This document shows, piece by piece, positions 46,501 through 59,808 of a stretch of DNA of 64,000 nucleotides; position 1 is the first letter of the stretch, and every line of letters begins with the position of its first letter. A model generated the notes under the pieces. The model had not been told where the DNA came from, made no database searches, and was given only the letters and a program-made list of their open reading frames with translations. A program made the translations under genes and the position numbers. Location of the stretch: assembly GCA_026413225.1 (NCBI GenBank), contig CM048554.1, positions 70,982,463 to 71,046,462 of the forward strand, read 5' to 3'. The stretch is from Otis tarda. Its lineage: Eukaryota > Chordata > Aves > Otidiformes > Otididae.

Positions 46501-48949
46501 TTTGCTGGTTCTTCCAATCCCAAGAACCCTTACACATTACTATTTCAAAAAAGGAAGAAATAATTTTGCATGTATAGAATCTACTAGATATTCATTTGGG
46601 GACATTAAGAAATAGGTTAAAATCCCTTAAGATATTATTTTCTTTTTTTTTTTTAGTGCAGCTGAAAATGTGAGGGTTTTTTGTTATCTGAGTTGGATAC
46701 ATGCCATTGTCATCTAGTGTTACAAGAGAAATTGTATAAGATGGTAATGATGCATATTTCATTTCAGATTTTACTGTTATTTTAGCAGGCCAAGATATCG
46801 CTCACGCCACTGAAGCTTCAACATGCACAGCATGAACATAACCATTACAGCTGACAGGCATCTTCCTATGTCAGCCCTCTTCCCACACAACTTTCTATCC
46901 CTGCTTTCACAGCTGTTTAATTCTTAGATCCAAAATATCTGTGGGTTACCAAAAGCTGCTAAAAATCATGCATTTTCTGATAACTTCAACATATAGTTGG
47001 AGCAGTGTGAGGGTGAATAAGGAGGTTAAGCTGGTTCATTTGGTAAACTCAATAGAAAGACTTGCAAGACCAGCTTAATGCAGCTCAACAAGTTGCCTTA
47101 TAGCAAAGGAGGAAAGTAAACAGGAAGAATGCTTCGAACCCATAACCCATCCAGCCATCAATATTCCAAGAAGGTGAAGATGTTCTTGCAAACATCCCTT
47201 TGAATATGAAAAAGCTGTTTGGTCCAGCAATTCTTTTTTGTTTGTATTAATGGGATTCTGTTTCCATTACTATTCCCCCGGTCTATTTTCATATGCAGAA
47301 ATAAGTATACTCACATATGCAACATGTATTTTTTTCCCCATTATTGATAAGCCACAGGTTTTAAAAGACTTCCATGCAGTAAAGAAAAGAAGTAGTGCCA
47401 GCAAGGTGACCAGTCACATCACAGAGAATTCAGATAAACAACTTGTAAACAAGCCATAACATAAAACGGGTTTGCTGTTCGGCAAATGCTTGCAAGCAAT
47501 GATTGTTTCCATAAAACTCTGGATCTGCCTATGAACAGAAAAAAAAAAGGGGTACATTTAGTCAGATAATTCTCAGTAGTATTTTGACAGAGATAATAGA
47601 AAGTGTCATTACCCTTGAAAAAAAAACCTGCAATAGATCTGGTAATTTCTTGATAATATAAACCGTTATTGCATTGTTCACAAACCCCCGGAGCACTACA
47701 ATTTTAACAGATCAAAAAATTAAACAAATCTGTCGTAAATATCTTCTGTGCCCAGAGGTCCATCAGACACACATAGAAAAGCAAAGCAAGCCAGTCTGAT
47801 TTTCAAGATCATCAAATCTTCATTAATGACAATAAAAGCACTTAGATAAATTGCAAAAATGCAACAAATCTAAAATTGGCAAGACCCTAAGACCCTTTTT
47901 TTTTCTGCAGTAAAACAAATTAAAAGGTAAAAAATAATTTGGAGTGTTGTTTCACCCAGAAAATTTTAATTTTCACTTCTCTGTTATTTTTTTTTTCTTG
48001 GTTAAAAGCAGACAGCTTAGACAATACATCTAAAAAAAAAGCTTTTGATTCTTCTGTATTTATTTAAACTCATTAAAACTGCGTAATCACGTGGTGTTGT
48101 AGCTAGTGTCTTGTTATTAATACCTTATTCTATTCACACACTCTTCTTCAAAGATACACGTGCAAATAAAAATATACTGTGATCACAAACGGCTGACACC
48201 TTCTGGGTTAAGTACTGGCACCATAAACAGCAAAAAAAAATGAAGTCTAGGATCTTCTCTGTCCAGCAGAATAAACAAATTCAGGCATCAAACTTTGAGT
48301 AAAGTGTAAGAGAGAAAGGAAATTTCCCCTTATAACAGCGTATATTAAATTCTCTGTTGATTTTATATGTGGAGTCCTCCCATTGTTCTGAATAAGATAC
48401 TCTATCACTTATGCATGCTAGTAGCAATTCATGAGATGTATTATATAAAGAACAAACCATCGATAAACTTTTTCAAATAAGACTTGAAATAAAGCAGTGA
48501 ATGAAAACCATCTAATTATTGATCTTATTACCTGCAGCAGGTTTTCATGCATGAGAAATGTGCGTAGGTTGGATGGACCAGGTCCTCTGTCAGCAAAATT
48601 TCACCTTTGAAATTCACTCTCCAATTAAATGGAACTAATATTCAGCAGGTTTAAAAATAAAAGTAAATCTATGCATTTATCAACACCTTAATTTTTAACA
48701 CAATTTTATTTTCTCAGTTTCTTGGCTTTTTCCTTTTTTTTTTCATTGTTCTCAGAACATTACTGCATGTCCTTCTGAGAAGCATAAAGACACTATTACA
48801 AGTGAAGACATTCTTCATTAAGCCCCAAAGAGTAATAAATTTTCATATACTGTTTGACCACAGCAGCAGAATAAATGATGAAACCCCTACCTATCAATGA
48901 GCTGAACATTCTCAACTGAAAGTTCTCAACTTTTCACACTCTCTGAATT

Positions 48950-48966
48950 AAAAAAAAAAAAAAAAA
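48950..48966 (+). repeat. A17 homopolymer run
   Basis: A pure run of A with no recognisable element before it. Confidence 0.85.
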
Positions 48967-49864
48967 GTAGTTCATTGTTAAGGAGACTTGAGTGAGATGA
49001 ACAACCCTAATCCAAAAGCAAAATTAAATTTAGTATTCAAGTGTCAAATGGAACCACTCTAATTTAGTGAATGCTTATTGAAAAAATCCAGCTCACCAAA
49101 ATATTCATTAATATCATGGACTCTTCTTTCAGCTTGTTGATGAGTGGCTCAGTATATGTAAATTACTTCACTATATTCTACTGCTTTAGAAAATTTTCAG
49201 GAAGTAACAGTTTTGAAAGCACCCATACAGGCTTGTAATTCCTTACAACAGGATGAAAGCTCAGATAAAATGATGTAGCTCATCAACCCCATCTCTTTAG
49301 AGTATGAGCCCAAAAAAAAAAAAAGCGCTTTTGCCCGCAGCCACTCTGACTGTGACTGCCTGGGTACTCCAACTCCAAAGAATGAAGACCACTGAAAAAA
49401 AAAAACAGTGCAGGAAGAACAAGGAAAAATGGGGCATTAATTTAATTCTGGTTTTGTTTGTTTCCAAGTTTATTGTCAGCACAAGGTGGAACCAGGAGAT
49501 TGTTTAAAGAGATCTGCCTGTTGTGTTTGTCTCAGAAATAGTAACTTTATAACACAGATGCAAATATTTTTAAAATGTATTTTTAAAGTGATTGAAATGC
49601 TGCTTGTTGTTGTGGGAGGACATCTGCAAAGAGGTGGGTCTTGTATTGCACCACTGGGAGAAGTGGAATCGTAGTAATACCTGGCAAATTGTTGCTCATT
49701 TCCTCTTGGGTCTGGTCCCCCAGTTGAATGTCACAGATGATGTTATGAGGCTTTGGAGAGCTATTGTGCTTCTGTCCTTAGAGTTCAATGTCAGCAACAG
49801 GAAATTTAATTTAATCTAGGAGTCAAGACAGCAAAGCATGCTAAAACCAGGAGTAAGGAACATG

Positions 49865-50932
49865 TGTTTTTTTGCCATATCTGTAAGAACCACACTGTGT
49901 GCTGTAAAGGGCAGAACGCTATGCCATCAGTCCTCCATTTCCATGGTCGCTCTGGCTGCCCTGGACTGTCTGACTGACATCTGTCACTTGCAAGAGCAGC
50001 GAATCCCCTGGCACTACGTGAAGAGAGAAGTTTAGTCCTGGCAACAAGAAGTGTCACATCAGAAAGTCCAGCCATGTTTCCAGGGACACACTTGAAAAAC
50101 AGTGTGACGTTTCTGTGACGGTGTCTGGGCTCAGCCGAGAGAGGAGAGAAGAGAGGATATGTGAGAGAATATGAGAGGCATCTGCCTGAGTGCAACTGTG
50201 AGGAATTGCTTGTGAGAGGAATGACTGCAGAGGCCAAGGTCAGTGAAGAAGGAGAAGGAGGAGTAAAAGTTGCTCCTGCCAGAGGTTCCCCTGCAGCCCG
50301 TGGTGCAGCCCATGGTGAGGCAGGTTGTCCCCCTGCAGCCCATGGAGGCCCACAGAGGAGCAGAGATCCACCTGCAGCCTGTGGCGGACCCCACGCCGGG
50401 GCAGGCGGATGCCCGAAGGAGGTTGTGGCCCATGGAGGGCCTGCTGGGGCAGCCATTCCAGAGGGACTGCATCCCGTGGAAAAACAACCCACGCTGGAGC
50501 AGTTCACAAAGGACTGTAGCCCGTAGGAGGGACCCCACGTTGAATGGGGAGGAACGTGAGGAGGAAGAAACAGCAGAAAACGTGATGGACTGACCACAAC
50601 TCCCATTCCCTATTCCCCCTGTGCCGCTCCAGGGTGGGGAGAAGGTGTTTTAGTTGGGAGTGAAGTTAATCCCAGGAAGAGGTGAAGGGTAGGGGGAAGG
50701 GTTTGTTTTTTTATTCCCCCTCTCATTATCCTGCTTTGGTTTTGTTGTTAATAAAATGAATTCGTTTCCCCCAGTTGAGTCTGTTTTGCCTGTAACAGTA
50801 ACTTGAATGATCTTTCCCTGTCCTTATCTCAAACCTCAGTCCTTCTGTTATATTATCTCTCCCCCATTCCCTCAGAATGAGGGGAGGGTGAGTGAGCAAT
50901 TGAATAGAGCTTGGTCCCAAGTGGGGACAACA
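49865..50932 (+). mobile_element. Solo LTR, avian endogenous retrovirus (family B, copy 2), about 1068 bp
   Basis: From about 50158 onward this closely follows copy 3 (62750-63907, opposite strand). Shared features are the AGTGAAGAAGG block, degenerate tandem units, CCCATTCCCTATTCCCCCTG, the poly(A) signal AATAAA at 50749-50754 and the CAGTTGAGTCTGTTTTGCC segment behind it. The right end is fixed at ACAACA (50932). The left end at TGTTTTTTTGCC (49865) is inferred from length and from CATG on both sides (49861-49864, 50933-50936). That duplication is only 4 bp exact while the sister copies have 5, and no TATTTAAG box like theirs was seen. The left 290 bp therefore remain uncertain. No viral genes are attached. 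Confidence 0.7.
50290..50530 (+). repeat. Degenerate tandem units of about 40-45 bp inside the LTR
   Basis: Units built around GCAGCCC[AG]TGG recur near 50293, 50335, 50374, 50426, 50467 and 50512, each followed by a GGAGCAG-like block. The same series occurs in copy 1 (3673-3960) and, on the minus strand, in copy 3 (about 63190-63420). The array is thus a family feature. Because the unit lacks stops in one antisense frame, it creates long antisense open frames rich in Pro, Gly and Ala. Confidence 0.7.
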
Positions 50933-52390
50933 CATGTACACGGTAGTATTCTGATGTAAGTCATCCTACACTTCAGAAACAAAAAAAGATGTTACTGCAT
51001 TCCTAAATATTTCAGCATTAAATACAATATTTTGGTATTAATCATCCATTTGAGTTTGTACAGGAGCATCAGAAAGCTGTGAGACTTCTAAGGAAAAATT
51101 AGGAAGTCAAATGTATAAACCAGTAAAACATCTCTTTATACAAAATCTAGAAAAAGTATTTTAAATATGGGGGTCCCATTGTTTTCACACATCTTTACAT
51201 TCAACTAATCTCCCTGTGTCCTTTGAAAAAACAGTCTTCCATTCCCCAAATGGAGTAGCCTATCTCTGAGGTATTGCAAGAAAATGAGAGAACATCACTT
51301 CAGTGCACAGCATATTTTGCTGCTCAACTCTCCAGGTAAGTCCTTATCTGCTTTCTAGCAGGAGTCAGAAAGTTGCTTTTCTTTAAGAATATAGTACAGC
51401 AAAGTATGTACCTGAGAAAATAGCCATATTTTCAATTTGCTCCCTAAAAGGCAACTATCAAATGCAGTAAAAAAGATAAAGTTGTTTTAAGTATCAGGTA
51501 TCATCCACAATCAGTTTTGTGTATTTTGAGTGATTCTGGTGTTGCAGATGCACCTCTTTTTGAAATACTGGACACACTGCCAGTTTTTCCTTGTCTTTTG
51601 ACTTCACTACTGCCTGTTGCTGTCCCATTGCTGCAGATTTCATGTAACACTTACATGCTATGCTCCCTAAACATTGTTCTTTCTTTCTGCATTTTCATCT
51701 CTCACTCTTCCTGAGTTCTTTGGCGGGGGGGGCTGTAGTGGATGCTTTTCATTTCCCATATCTTTCTGGGTCTTTTTTTTGACTCCTTGGAGTCAGCCTT
51801 ACCATATCAGGTCTCATAAGGCTGTTCATTCTCACCCCCTTCAAAGCCTTCACAAATTAAACAGCAGCTTTCTGTAAACTAACACTTTTAAATTACTTCT
51901 ATTCACACTTTCCAGCATATTCGGCTTTGTTAAAGAAGATTTCAGGACAGATCTCAATGGTTTGCCTGCCTGAACAGGTTATGTTTTTTTTCTACAACTC
52001 CCCTCACAGCAAGATATCACCAGTAAAAAACACCATCCCACAGGAAATCTCTCTCAAAAACAAGGCCGTCCACTTTCACCTAGGTTTACTACAGAAGAGA
52101 TATGGAAGAAGAAACCACAAAAGATGCTTTCTCAGAGATAACTAAAATGAGAGGTTTGGGTAACTATTCATATGCATATCATTAATGTGTATATGCAGTA
52201 CCCCTAAACTACTTGCAGTAGTCCCTGATTTTGATGCAATTGGAACATACTCAAAATAGCTTCTTTTGTTTTGTTTTGGGAACAGACCAAAGACAAGCAG
52301 AAAAATGTTCACAGTGCTCAAATAAACAAACATATATTAGTGGATTTCATGTGGACAAACAGAAAAAGGTAGAAAAGCAAGAACCTAAGC

Positions 52391-52410
52391 AAAAAAAAAA
52401 AAAAAAAAAA
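52391..52410 (+). repeat. A20 homopolymer run
   Basis: Twenty consecutive A, the longest pure run in the window. It follows a 66-codon Lys-rich chance frame, not a recognisable retroelement. Confidence 0.85.
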
Positions 52411-55111
52411 GATTGTAGTAGTTTCTCCTGAGGTGTGTTGAGCATCTCTGCAAACAGAACTCTTGATTTTTCATTTTCCATTGACAGAGGCTTCAAATGA
52501 AATTCTTTTAATGACTAGTCCTCCTCAGGCTGAATTAAAAATTGAAAGTAACAACAAAAATATATTTTTTTAGTGACTGGGCATGGAAAGAATGCAGAAT
52601 ATATAATACAAAAAATGCTGTACATGGCACATATACTGTGAGGGGCACTAGACCACAAGCAGGATGCATTCATACTGTGTAAACAGCACAAAGCCACTAT
52701 AAGTTGTTGAGCATGCGTCTTTCAGAACTGAGTTGCAACAGTCTGTTCAAATTCCTACACCTTTGCTCTGGAAAGGCCTCTTTCTAGTAAGGAAATAATG
52801 TTGAAAAAGCGTTAAAGAGTTTTAAAGGAGGGATATCTCAAGGTTAGGCTGCAACAGGAACAGTTTCAGATATTCTAAATGTTGTGGTAGCTGCTGTAAT
52901 TAAATGTTTCTAACAGAAACAGGGCAGCCATGAGACACACCACTACTGGAAGGCCACAGAGTGGTTTAATGTCACTTTCTGCTACTTTTTCTTGAGCTGT
53001 AGGCTGTCAGATGCACAGCATAGACTACCAGCTCCGCTTTCAACAAGGTTCATCATTACCTCCTGCAGCAGTTTTGTTTGTAAGCTTATATGAAACAAGT
53101 ATGTTATGATGTGCATGGACATCTATTCTATGATTCTATAATTTAAATAAACAATACAAAAGAAAACAGCAGCCATGTTTTAGTGAGTGGTGCTTGGCTT
53201 TCCAGTGAAATGAAATTTAGTTGGCATGTTTGAAAGATCACATCTAGGCAATGTCTGTCTCCAAGCCAAGGCAACTATAGAAGATTAATACTTCAGGAAA
53301 GAAAATCAGAGTGACAGCCCTTGCACTGAATACATTACCATTGCTCTCATTGATTCTTGGACACTCATGTTCACTGAAAGTAAACGGAGAACAGACCTGA
53401 CTTGAGACCTGTGAAGTGACCTGTATTAATGGTGGACAGTGTGCTACTGAGCATCAAAGAGGAGCTGCCAAGTGATCTAGTGTCAGCATGAGTACTGCAC
53501 TAACCCAGGAGGGAGCGACCTAAATCTTAAAAAAATCCCCTATTACATGTTGAGAAAATAGCTCATTTATAAGGCTTTGAACAAAATAATAGTTGATGAT
53601 TTTTGGAAGCTGTTTTTGGAGTTAATAATTACTGTTCTCAGGACTGCAAAGTTCCTTGCTTGTAGTAGAAATGAATATTCACACACTACCAACTCATCTA
53701 ATAAAAATATGGAAGAAAAGGAGTTCTGCTGCAATGTGATTTTATGTGGCGTAGTTAAAAGGAATGATACAAAATGTCACCGCTAGTAACACCAGCAGAT
53801 GCCAGGATTCATCTTTGATAATTTGACATGTCAAGAAATTAGCTCTCTGAATCCAAACTAACCACCTTCCGCTCCTGTTGCAATCAATGGGGGAAAAATA
53901 CAAGCACTGCCCAAATGTAATTCATCTGAACGGTCTCAGACATCTGTCTCAGGTGTTCACATTCTGCAGCTACATGAAGGAAAAGGTTGGACTGTTTCAC
54001 TCTAATTAATGCCTAAGTAGTAATCTCCATTTTCATAATAATCTGCTGTAATTTCATTTTCTTTTAAATAAATGTTTACTTGACATTTATGGGTTTAAAA
54101 GCTCATCACAAGGGAAGAATCAGGGAAAACCTGTCTCCCAAGATCCATCAGAGTGCCTTCCCCTCTCTTACAATACTTATTGTGAAAGTAATACAATACC
54201 AGTAACAATAATTCTAAAAAATTAAAATAATACCACAGTGTCCACTACACAAGTCATTAAAATAATAAGAGTATTTGAGGAGCAAGAAGCTGGAAATATG
54301 CTTGATGGAGCTGTACAATATTTGTTATTATTAAATTAAACTGACAGTTAAATGAGAGAAGAAACAAAACAAGTTCCCTCAAAATAAGCTGGTTAGCCTT
54401 CCTGCCTTAGTTTTCCTAGTCATACATTACTTTTATTAAATACTAGTAAGATTAAGAATGTACATTATATGATCAATACACAAGGTATTATAAATTCTGT
54501 AGCAGAATATTTTCCCACCAAGAGTGAAATAAAAATACATTTCTGCTGGCAAGTGATTTATGAATAGTTCAGACCTTGGGTTAGGCAAGAATATATCATA
54601 AACTCCCACCTTCTTGTATTCCAGTAGACACAAATACTATTTACTTTTCCTGTGATTTTAAAAATTACTAAAAGATTTGAAAGCTCCTACTGCTTTTTCA
54701 GTCTATAAACTATGTACAGCAATCAGTGTATCATTTCAAAAATACCCAAATATAAATCTACTTATACACAGCATCTCACTTCTATGCTTAAGGAAGCTGG
54801 AAGCTAGAAAGTTTACTGGAATCCTCTACACTGATGTGCATTAAATGCGAAATACCAATTAGTAAGTATTTTCTATTATGGCCTTGTTTTCTGATATTCA
54901 AAAGATATTTAATCTCTTTGATATTTCCCTTATTACTACCCCTGGCTGTATATTACACACTGCAAAATTAAAACACTTCATCACACTGCTATCTAAATTT
55001 TTTTCATTTCTGCTAGTCTTATTACCTGAGGCAGAAAAGTATACATGTGAAAGACTACCTTAGTCTTGTCACCAGCATTTGTCACACTTCATTCCTCTTC
55101 CATAGAAATAT

Positions 55112-55123
55112 ACACACACACAC
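55112..55123. repeat. Short (AC)n run
   Basis: Six AC units. A potential microsatellite, too short for more comment. Confidence 0.7.
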
Positions 55124-57331
55124 GCCCTTGAGGGCTTAATCCATAACATCTAATGCACAGGCACATATCAACACATATCCTGAAAAATCAGCTTTGCTGA
55201 AGTTCATTTGCACAGACGACAGGACTTAAGGCAATTCATAGATTGACTGCATTTATTCTACAGAAGAGAAATATTTGCATATTTGGGAGTTGAGCTTACC
55301 CAACGTGGTTGAGTAAGGTTAAATCCTTCTCAGTTTCCTTTGTTGGTCAAAATCAGGAGCCAATGCCATGAAAACCAATGTAGTAGACTGAAAATGAATT
55401 TTTTTTCTTCATACCTCTGCCAGTCTTGATCATTTCAGAACGTAAACTAAGCCTTTTCAAAACATTCTCTTGTAGCAAGTCACTTGTATGACTTAGGCAT
55501 ATATAAAATTAGTGATCATAGTCTGCAATTATGGAACTTAATTTATCCCCCAGAGCCACCTTTTGAAAAACAGATATTAATGAGGGGAACAGAGACAAAT
55601 AAATGTTGACAGAGATGAGGTGATAAAACAATAACTGAATAAACTGAACTTTGTAAAAATTATACACTGCTTTGTTTTCACATACCATAATCTTACATTT
55701 AAGTCTATTTAATGCTGTCTTATGATTGATATTTCCCCTTTACAAAACCTCAGCCTATGGGATAAGTATACCACCTCCCTACATTCTTTACTTCTGTTCA
55801 CAAACTGATATCTTCTGATTGTTGCATTTTCAGCTCAATAATTTTTTTTCTCAAATGAGCAACAAGAGGTGTTTCCCATGTTAATAGTATGCTCATAGTT
55901 CAGTCTCCCTGTTTGCAGAGCTTCCCATTGAAACTCTTGGATTCATGTGGAAAGTAGTTTTTATTGCTTCATATTGCAATAGACCCTTTTGTGTTTGTGC
56001 ATGAAGACATACCAGAGTGCAGGAAGCCACCTCTATTTCTGTTTCCCTCTATACTGCACCTGAGAAAAGTGGAACAATAATTAACAACCTGCAGGCTTCT
56101 GCAAAGCCTTCTGCTTCACTCCTAGCTTATTTCTGCTAGGAGTGCAATTGGAAGACACTGGTCCCAAACCAGCTATTTTCCCCTTTAATCTTCTGCTGTG
56201 TGTATGTGCCGGCTAACATCACATCTATTTTGTACTTCAAATCCAGTGCGCACACACATACAGCCACTTTCGGTGTTTACCATCTCCCACACATACCTGA
56301 GGAGCGTGCAAGGAAGAATGTGAAATTATCAGATCTTAGTGGTGTCTGCTTTACACATTTTACTTACTGTAAATCCATCCAGCGATTTATAAAAATCTTA
56401 GGACTTCTACAGAAGTCAGCTAAGAATTTCTGGGTTTTTCTCGCTTCTGTGTGAGTCAGCTCATGTAAAGAATCATTATCCTTATAATAAAAAGGACTTT
56501 CTACATTCTTTCTTCCTAAAGGATGTAATTTCCAGGGACTGTGAGAACAGCAGGCAAGTCTTTACCTTGCATCGGGTTTTAGCGCAGGGATGGACTGCTA
56601 GACTCCCTCACTGGAAATCAAATGGTATTGAGTTGTGTTTCAGGGTTATTTGAAAGTTGAATACTTTCCTGAGGAATTGTTTCTGCAGTGATTGCCAATT
56701 TTCTGCTTGAGAGGTTTATGATCAAATTGTTTCTGGCAGCAGCTTTTTGTTGGGCTCTTTCAACTGCTGGTTTTCTGAGGACATTTGCTAGTGAATGTTC
56801 AAATTTCTTCTGCAGTTTCTGTTAACATTTACAGAACAAATTTCAGCACCTGCTAGAAGATGTGAGGCACTGATAACACATACATGGAGAGGATATGGGA
56901 TCAGCTGTGGCAGGAAATAATAAATAGAGTACTTTGACTACACAGCAGAAGATAAAGGTACAAATCCACTGACAGATGCTAAATAATTTAACATTAAAAA
57001 GAAGCAGCTTGATATTTATTTTAAACTAACTTCAAAAGGGAACCGACTGGCTAGTGGGACACTTCTATCCCAAATATCCTCCCAGAGGGAGTTAATTTCC
57101 AATGCAATTTTCAAGAAGTACACGCTGAGGTCACTTTTAGACATCTGAGCATAGCTGTTATGAAAACAAATCTAATTTATAATATTTATGTTGATATGCA
57201 CTTGTGAAATCAGGGACAACTAAAAATCCACAGTTAATTCAGTACACAGCAAACATAAAAAAACTTGCATGTGCTGGAGTAGTCGACATGAAATGAGACA
57301 CACTGAATAACGTGGCACTTTCATGGGGTAA

Positions 57332-57349
57332 CATAATAATAATAATAAC
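57332..57349. repeat. Short (ATA)n-type run
   Basis: ATA/ATAA units in a row, about five to six repeats. Simple sequence. Confidence 0.75.
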
Positions 57350-58013
57350 TGTTTGATTCCTCTGCTGTATGCAGCAGAAGGCTGAGTAAATGAGTCACAG
57401 TTAAGTTAATACTGGACATAAAAATAAGCCATTAAGAGCCATCCCTATATCATTTGCATTTACAAGGAAAGCTGTTTTAAAACATACATACTTAGAAAAT
57501 AGAGACTCACCATGGAGACTTGAGATAAACTGAAAAAAACAGTAGTTACCATTATTCACTTGAGATAATCTCAGCAGCTGAGGAAGTGGGATGGCCATTA
57601 CAGTGGTGAGCAAGCAACTTTATTCCTTGTGTATTCTTCCCTTTGTCATTTGTTTTAAATTGGTTTTGGTTTCCTTCCTAATTAAATGTAATACTTGTGA
57701 GAGTTGGGCCGACAAGGTTGGAAAATTAAGTCCAATATGCCTGTTCCTAAAATCAACAGAGCAAAGGCAGAAACTGTGCAGCCTTGCCCAGCTAAATATG
57801 CCCTCTGTGTTGTGAGCTGGAGAAGAAACCATTACTGTAACTTCTAAAATGCTCATGTTTTCTCTGATGCAAATACCTTGTTCCAGCAACTGCATTAAAA
57901 CCACGTATTTACTGGGTAAATATAGCTTCCATTGACTTTCAGAATCAATTATATCTAACCTAGAGATCTATCTGTAAATCACTGACTATTATCATAATTG
58001 TCAGCCTTATCTC

Positions 58014-58028
58014 TATTATTATTATTAT
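58014..58028. repeat. Short (ATT)n run
   Basis: Five ATT units. It is the complement type of the run at 57332, about 670 bp away. Confidence 0.75.
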
Positions 58029-59792
58029 CACTGCCTTCAGAGCCAACAGACTACTTTGTGATAGGCTACCTACTGCCTGTGAATGTTTAGAGACAGAGCA
58101 TAGGGACTATAGTAAAAGTCAGGCCTTGCTCCGGAGTGGACTAAGGACACAGCTTGGTAACCCTCTATAGATAAAATCCATTATAGATCAGTGAAAGTCC
58201 TTTCTTAAACTGTTATGATTTCCATTCATGAACAAGATAGGTAACAGATGAAGCAGGACCATGGTACAGAAGACTCAAAGCACAGACAAATGAAGTAACT
58301 TGCCAGCACCCTTCTTAAGGTAGGAATTAAGTGCAGCCTTTTTAGAGCATCACATACATACCTTTGATATACTTATTGTATGAGGATCATTCCCTCTTTC
58401 TCTTTTCCTTTTTGTCCATGTGCAACTCTACTTTATATTGTGTACTCTGCTCCTTCTAACATGGCAACACTTGGCTCATAGGGTAGACTCGAATGACACA
58501 GCCTACCTCCCTCTGCTCTCTTCTGACCAGGTGAGTATGTCCATGCTGGCAAGGTTTCCTCAGCCTCTGCGGGCAGTCCCCTTGGACAGAAAAAAATCAG
58601 TATCTGAATGGTTTTGTCACCATTCTCCTACCTATTCTCTTTCTTCAATCCCTTTCAATGCACACTTTCATCCTCCTCATGCCAGCATTGCCATAGGAGA
58701 CAGAAAAACTTTCACTGTTTACTGCCATTTACTGCTTCTTGCTCCTGCTCTGTAGTCATTTAAACAGTTTCTCTACCCACACTATTGAGAGATCTATTTT
58801 AATTTTCCTGTAGCTATCACTTACTCAAAGTATTTAGTTTCTGCTTTGTGTCTTCTTACAGGAATCTGTAGCGAGTGTTGGTAATACGGTTTCCATGTCT
58901 TTGAGCAACTTTCTCTTGATTTGTTCAGAAATAATATTGGTAGTTACTATGATGATCCTAAAGTGAGAGACCATCCACCTTACTGCGCCTTACTTCTTTC
59001 CATTATCTGGTATGCACCGTTTCTAACTCTCCATGCCCAAATTTTGTGTTACCCAAATCAAAGACAGAGATAAAAGACAATTAATGAGTTGACATAATAC
59101 AACACTAGCATTGTATCTTTTTCAACTCTAAACCAGAGGGAGAACAACTTATAAATGCTAAGAGATAATTAGTAGTCGGGCAAAAATAACAGGAGTACAC
59201 TGAGCTTTTCCAGCAGGGGAGCAAACATTGCCTTTAAAGCAAAGGCTGAGGCAGTATTTCAGTTAATTCTTCTCAAAAGTGAAAAATCTGTTCAAAATAA
59301 GCCAAACAAGAAAGCACAAGGTCCCAGATGAATATACTTATTACTTTGTGTAACCTTCTCAACAAAGCTATCAAGTCTAATGGTAGCATTAATAGGAGAA
59401 TGCAAATCAAAAGCAATCCCTGGAGCAATTTATATCCAGTCAGTGAGAGGGAACATAAGCTGGTCTCTGAAAATTAACACCTTGTCAGACAGGAATAGTG
59501 ATGAAAGAAACTCAGGATTACAGTTTAGTAGTTAAAACAGATATACCAAGACACCCTACATTTTCTTCACTGGTTTCCTGTTACAGCCCTACGGCTTTAA
59601 TAAATGAGCAAGTCAAAGATCAGCCCCTGCTAATTGGGATGTAGACACTTGCACGTCTGCCTGCTGTAGAGAGCCACTAATTCTAAATCACTGCTTTCGA
59701 TCTTGATGTTGGGAGTCATGGTTACAGCACCAGGTTTGAATCATAAAGCTTCAGAGAAGAGCAACTATGAAGTCTGCTGTAATTCATATACT

Positions 59793-59808
59793 GGGGTGGG
59801 GGTGGGGG
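59793..59808 (+). repeat. G-rich run
   Basis: Three G-runs (GGGG, GGGGG, GGGGG) separated by single T. One run short of the classic four-run G-quadruplex pattern, although a five-G run could split. Confidence 0.6.

Larger units (their letters stand above)
31587..49864. other. Long repeat-poor stretch, no confirmed gene
   Basis: About 18 kb in which I recognise no LTR and no chicken-type CR1 copy, only weak exon-like segments (32673-32858, 36770-37076, 40219-40447) and simple tracts. Such a long run with no intact interspersed repeat is usual for avian intergenic or intronic DNA. Several open frames of 60-130 codons (43353-43739 is the longest) lack recognisable domains. A poly(A)-signal-like AATAAA lies at 34201-34206 in GT-rich context. 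Confidence 0.5.

Noticed and set aside
49297-49507. Lys-rich short frames at an A-run near a Cys/Ala segment
   Set aside because: Caused by the A13 run at about 49312-49324 and its complement. No other support.
58420-58755. 111-codon frame starting with a hydrophobic, signal-peptide-like segment
   Set aside because: The hydrophobic start is the only support. The remainder matches nothing and the T-rich DNA makes Leu/Phe-rich starts common.
59793-59808. G-quadruplex
   Set aside because: Only three G-runs are present and there is no promoter or telomere context, so it is listed as a simple G-rich run.
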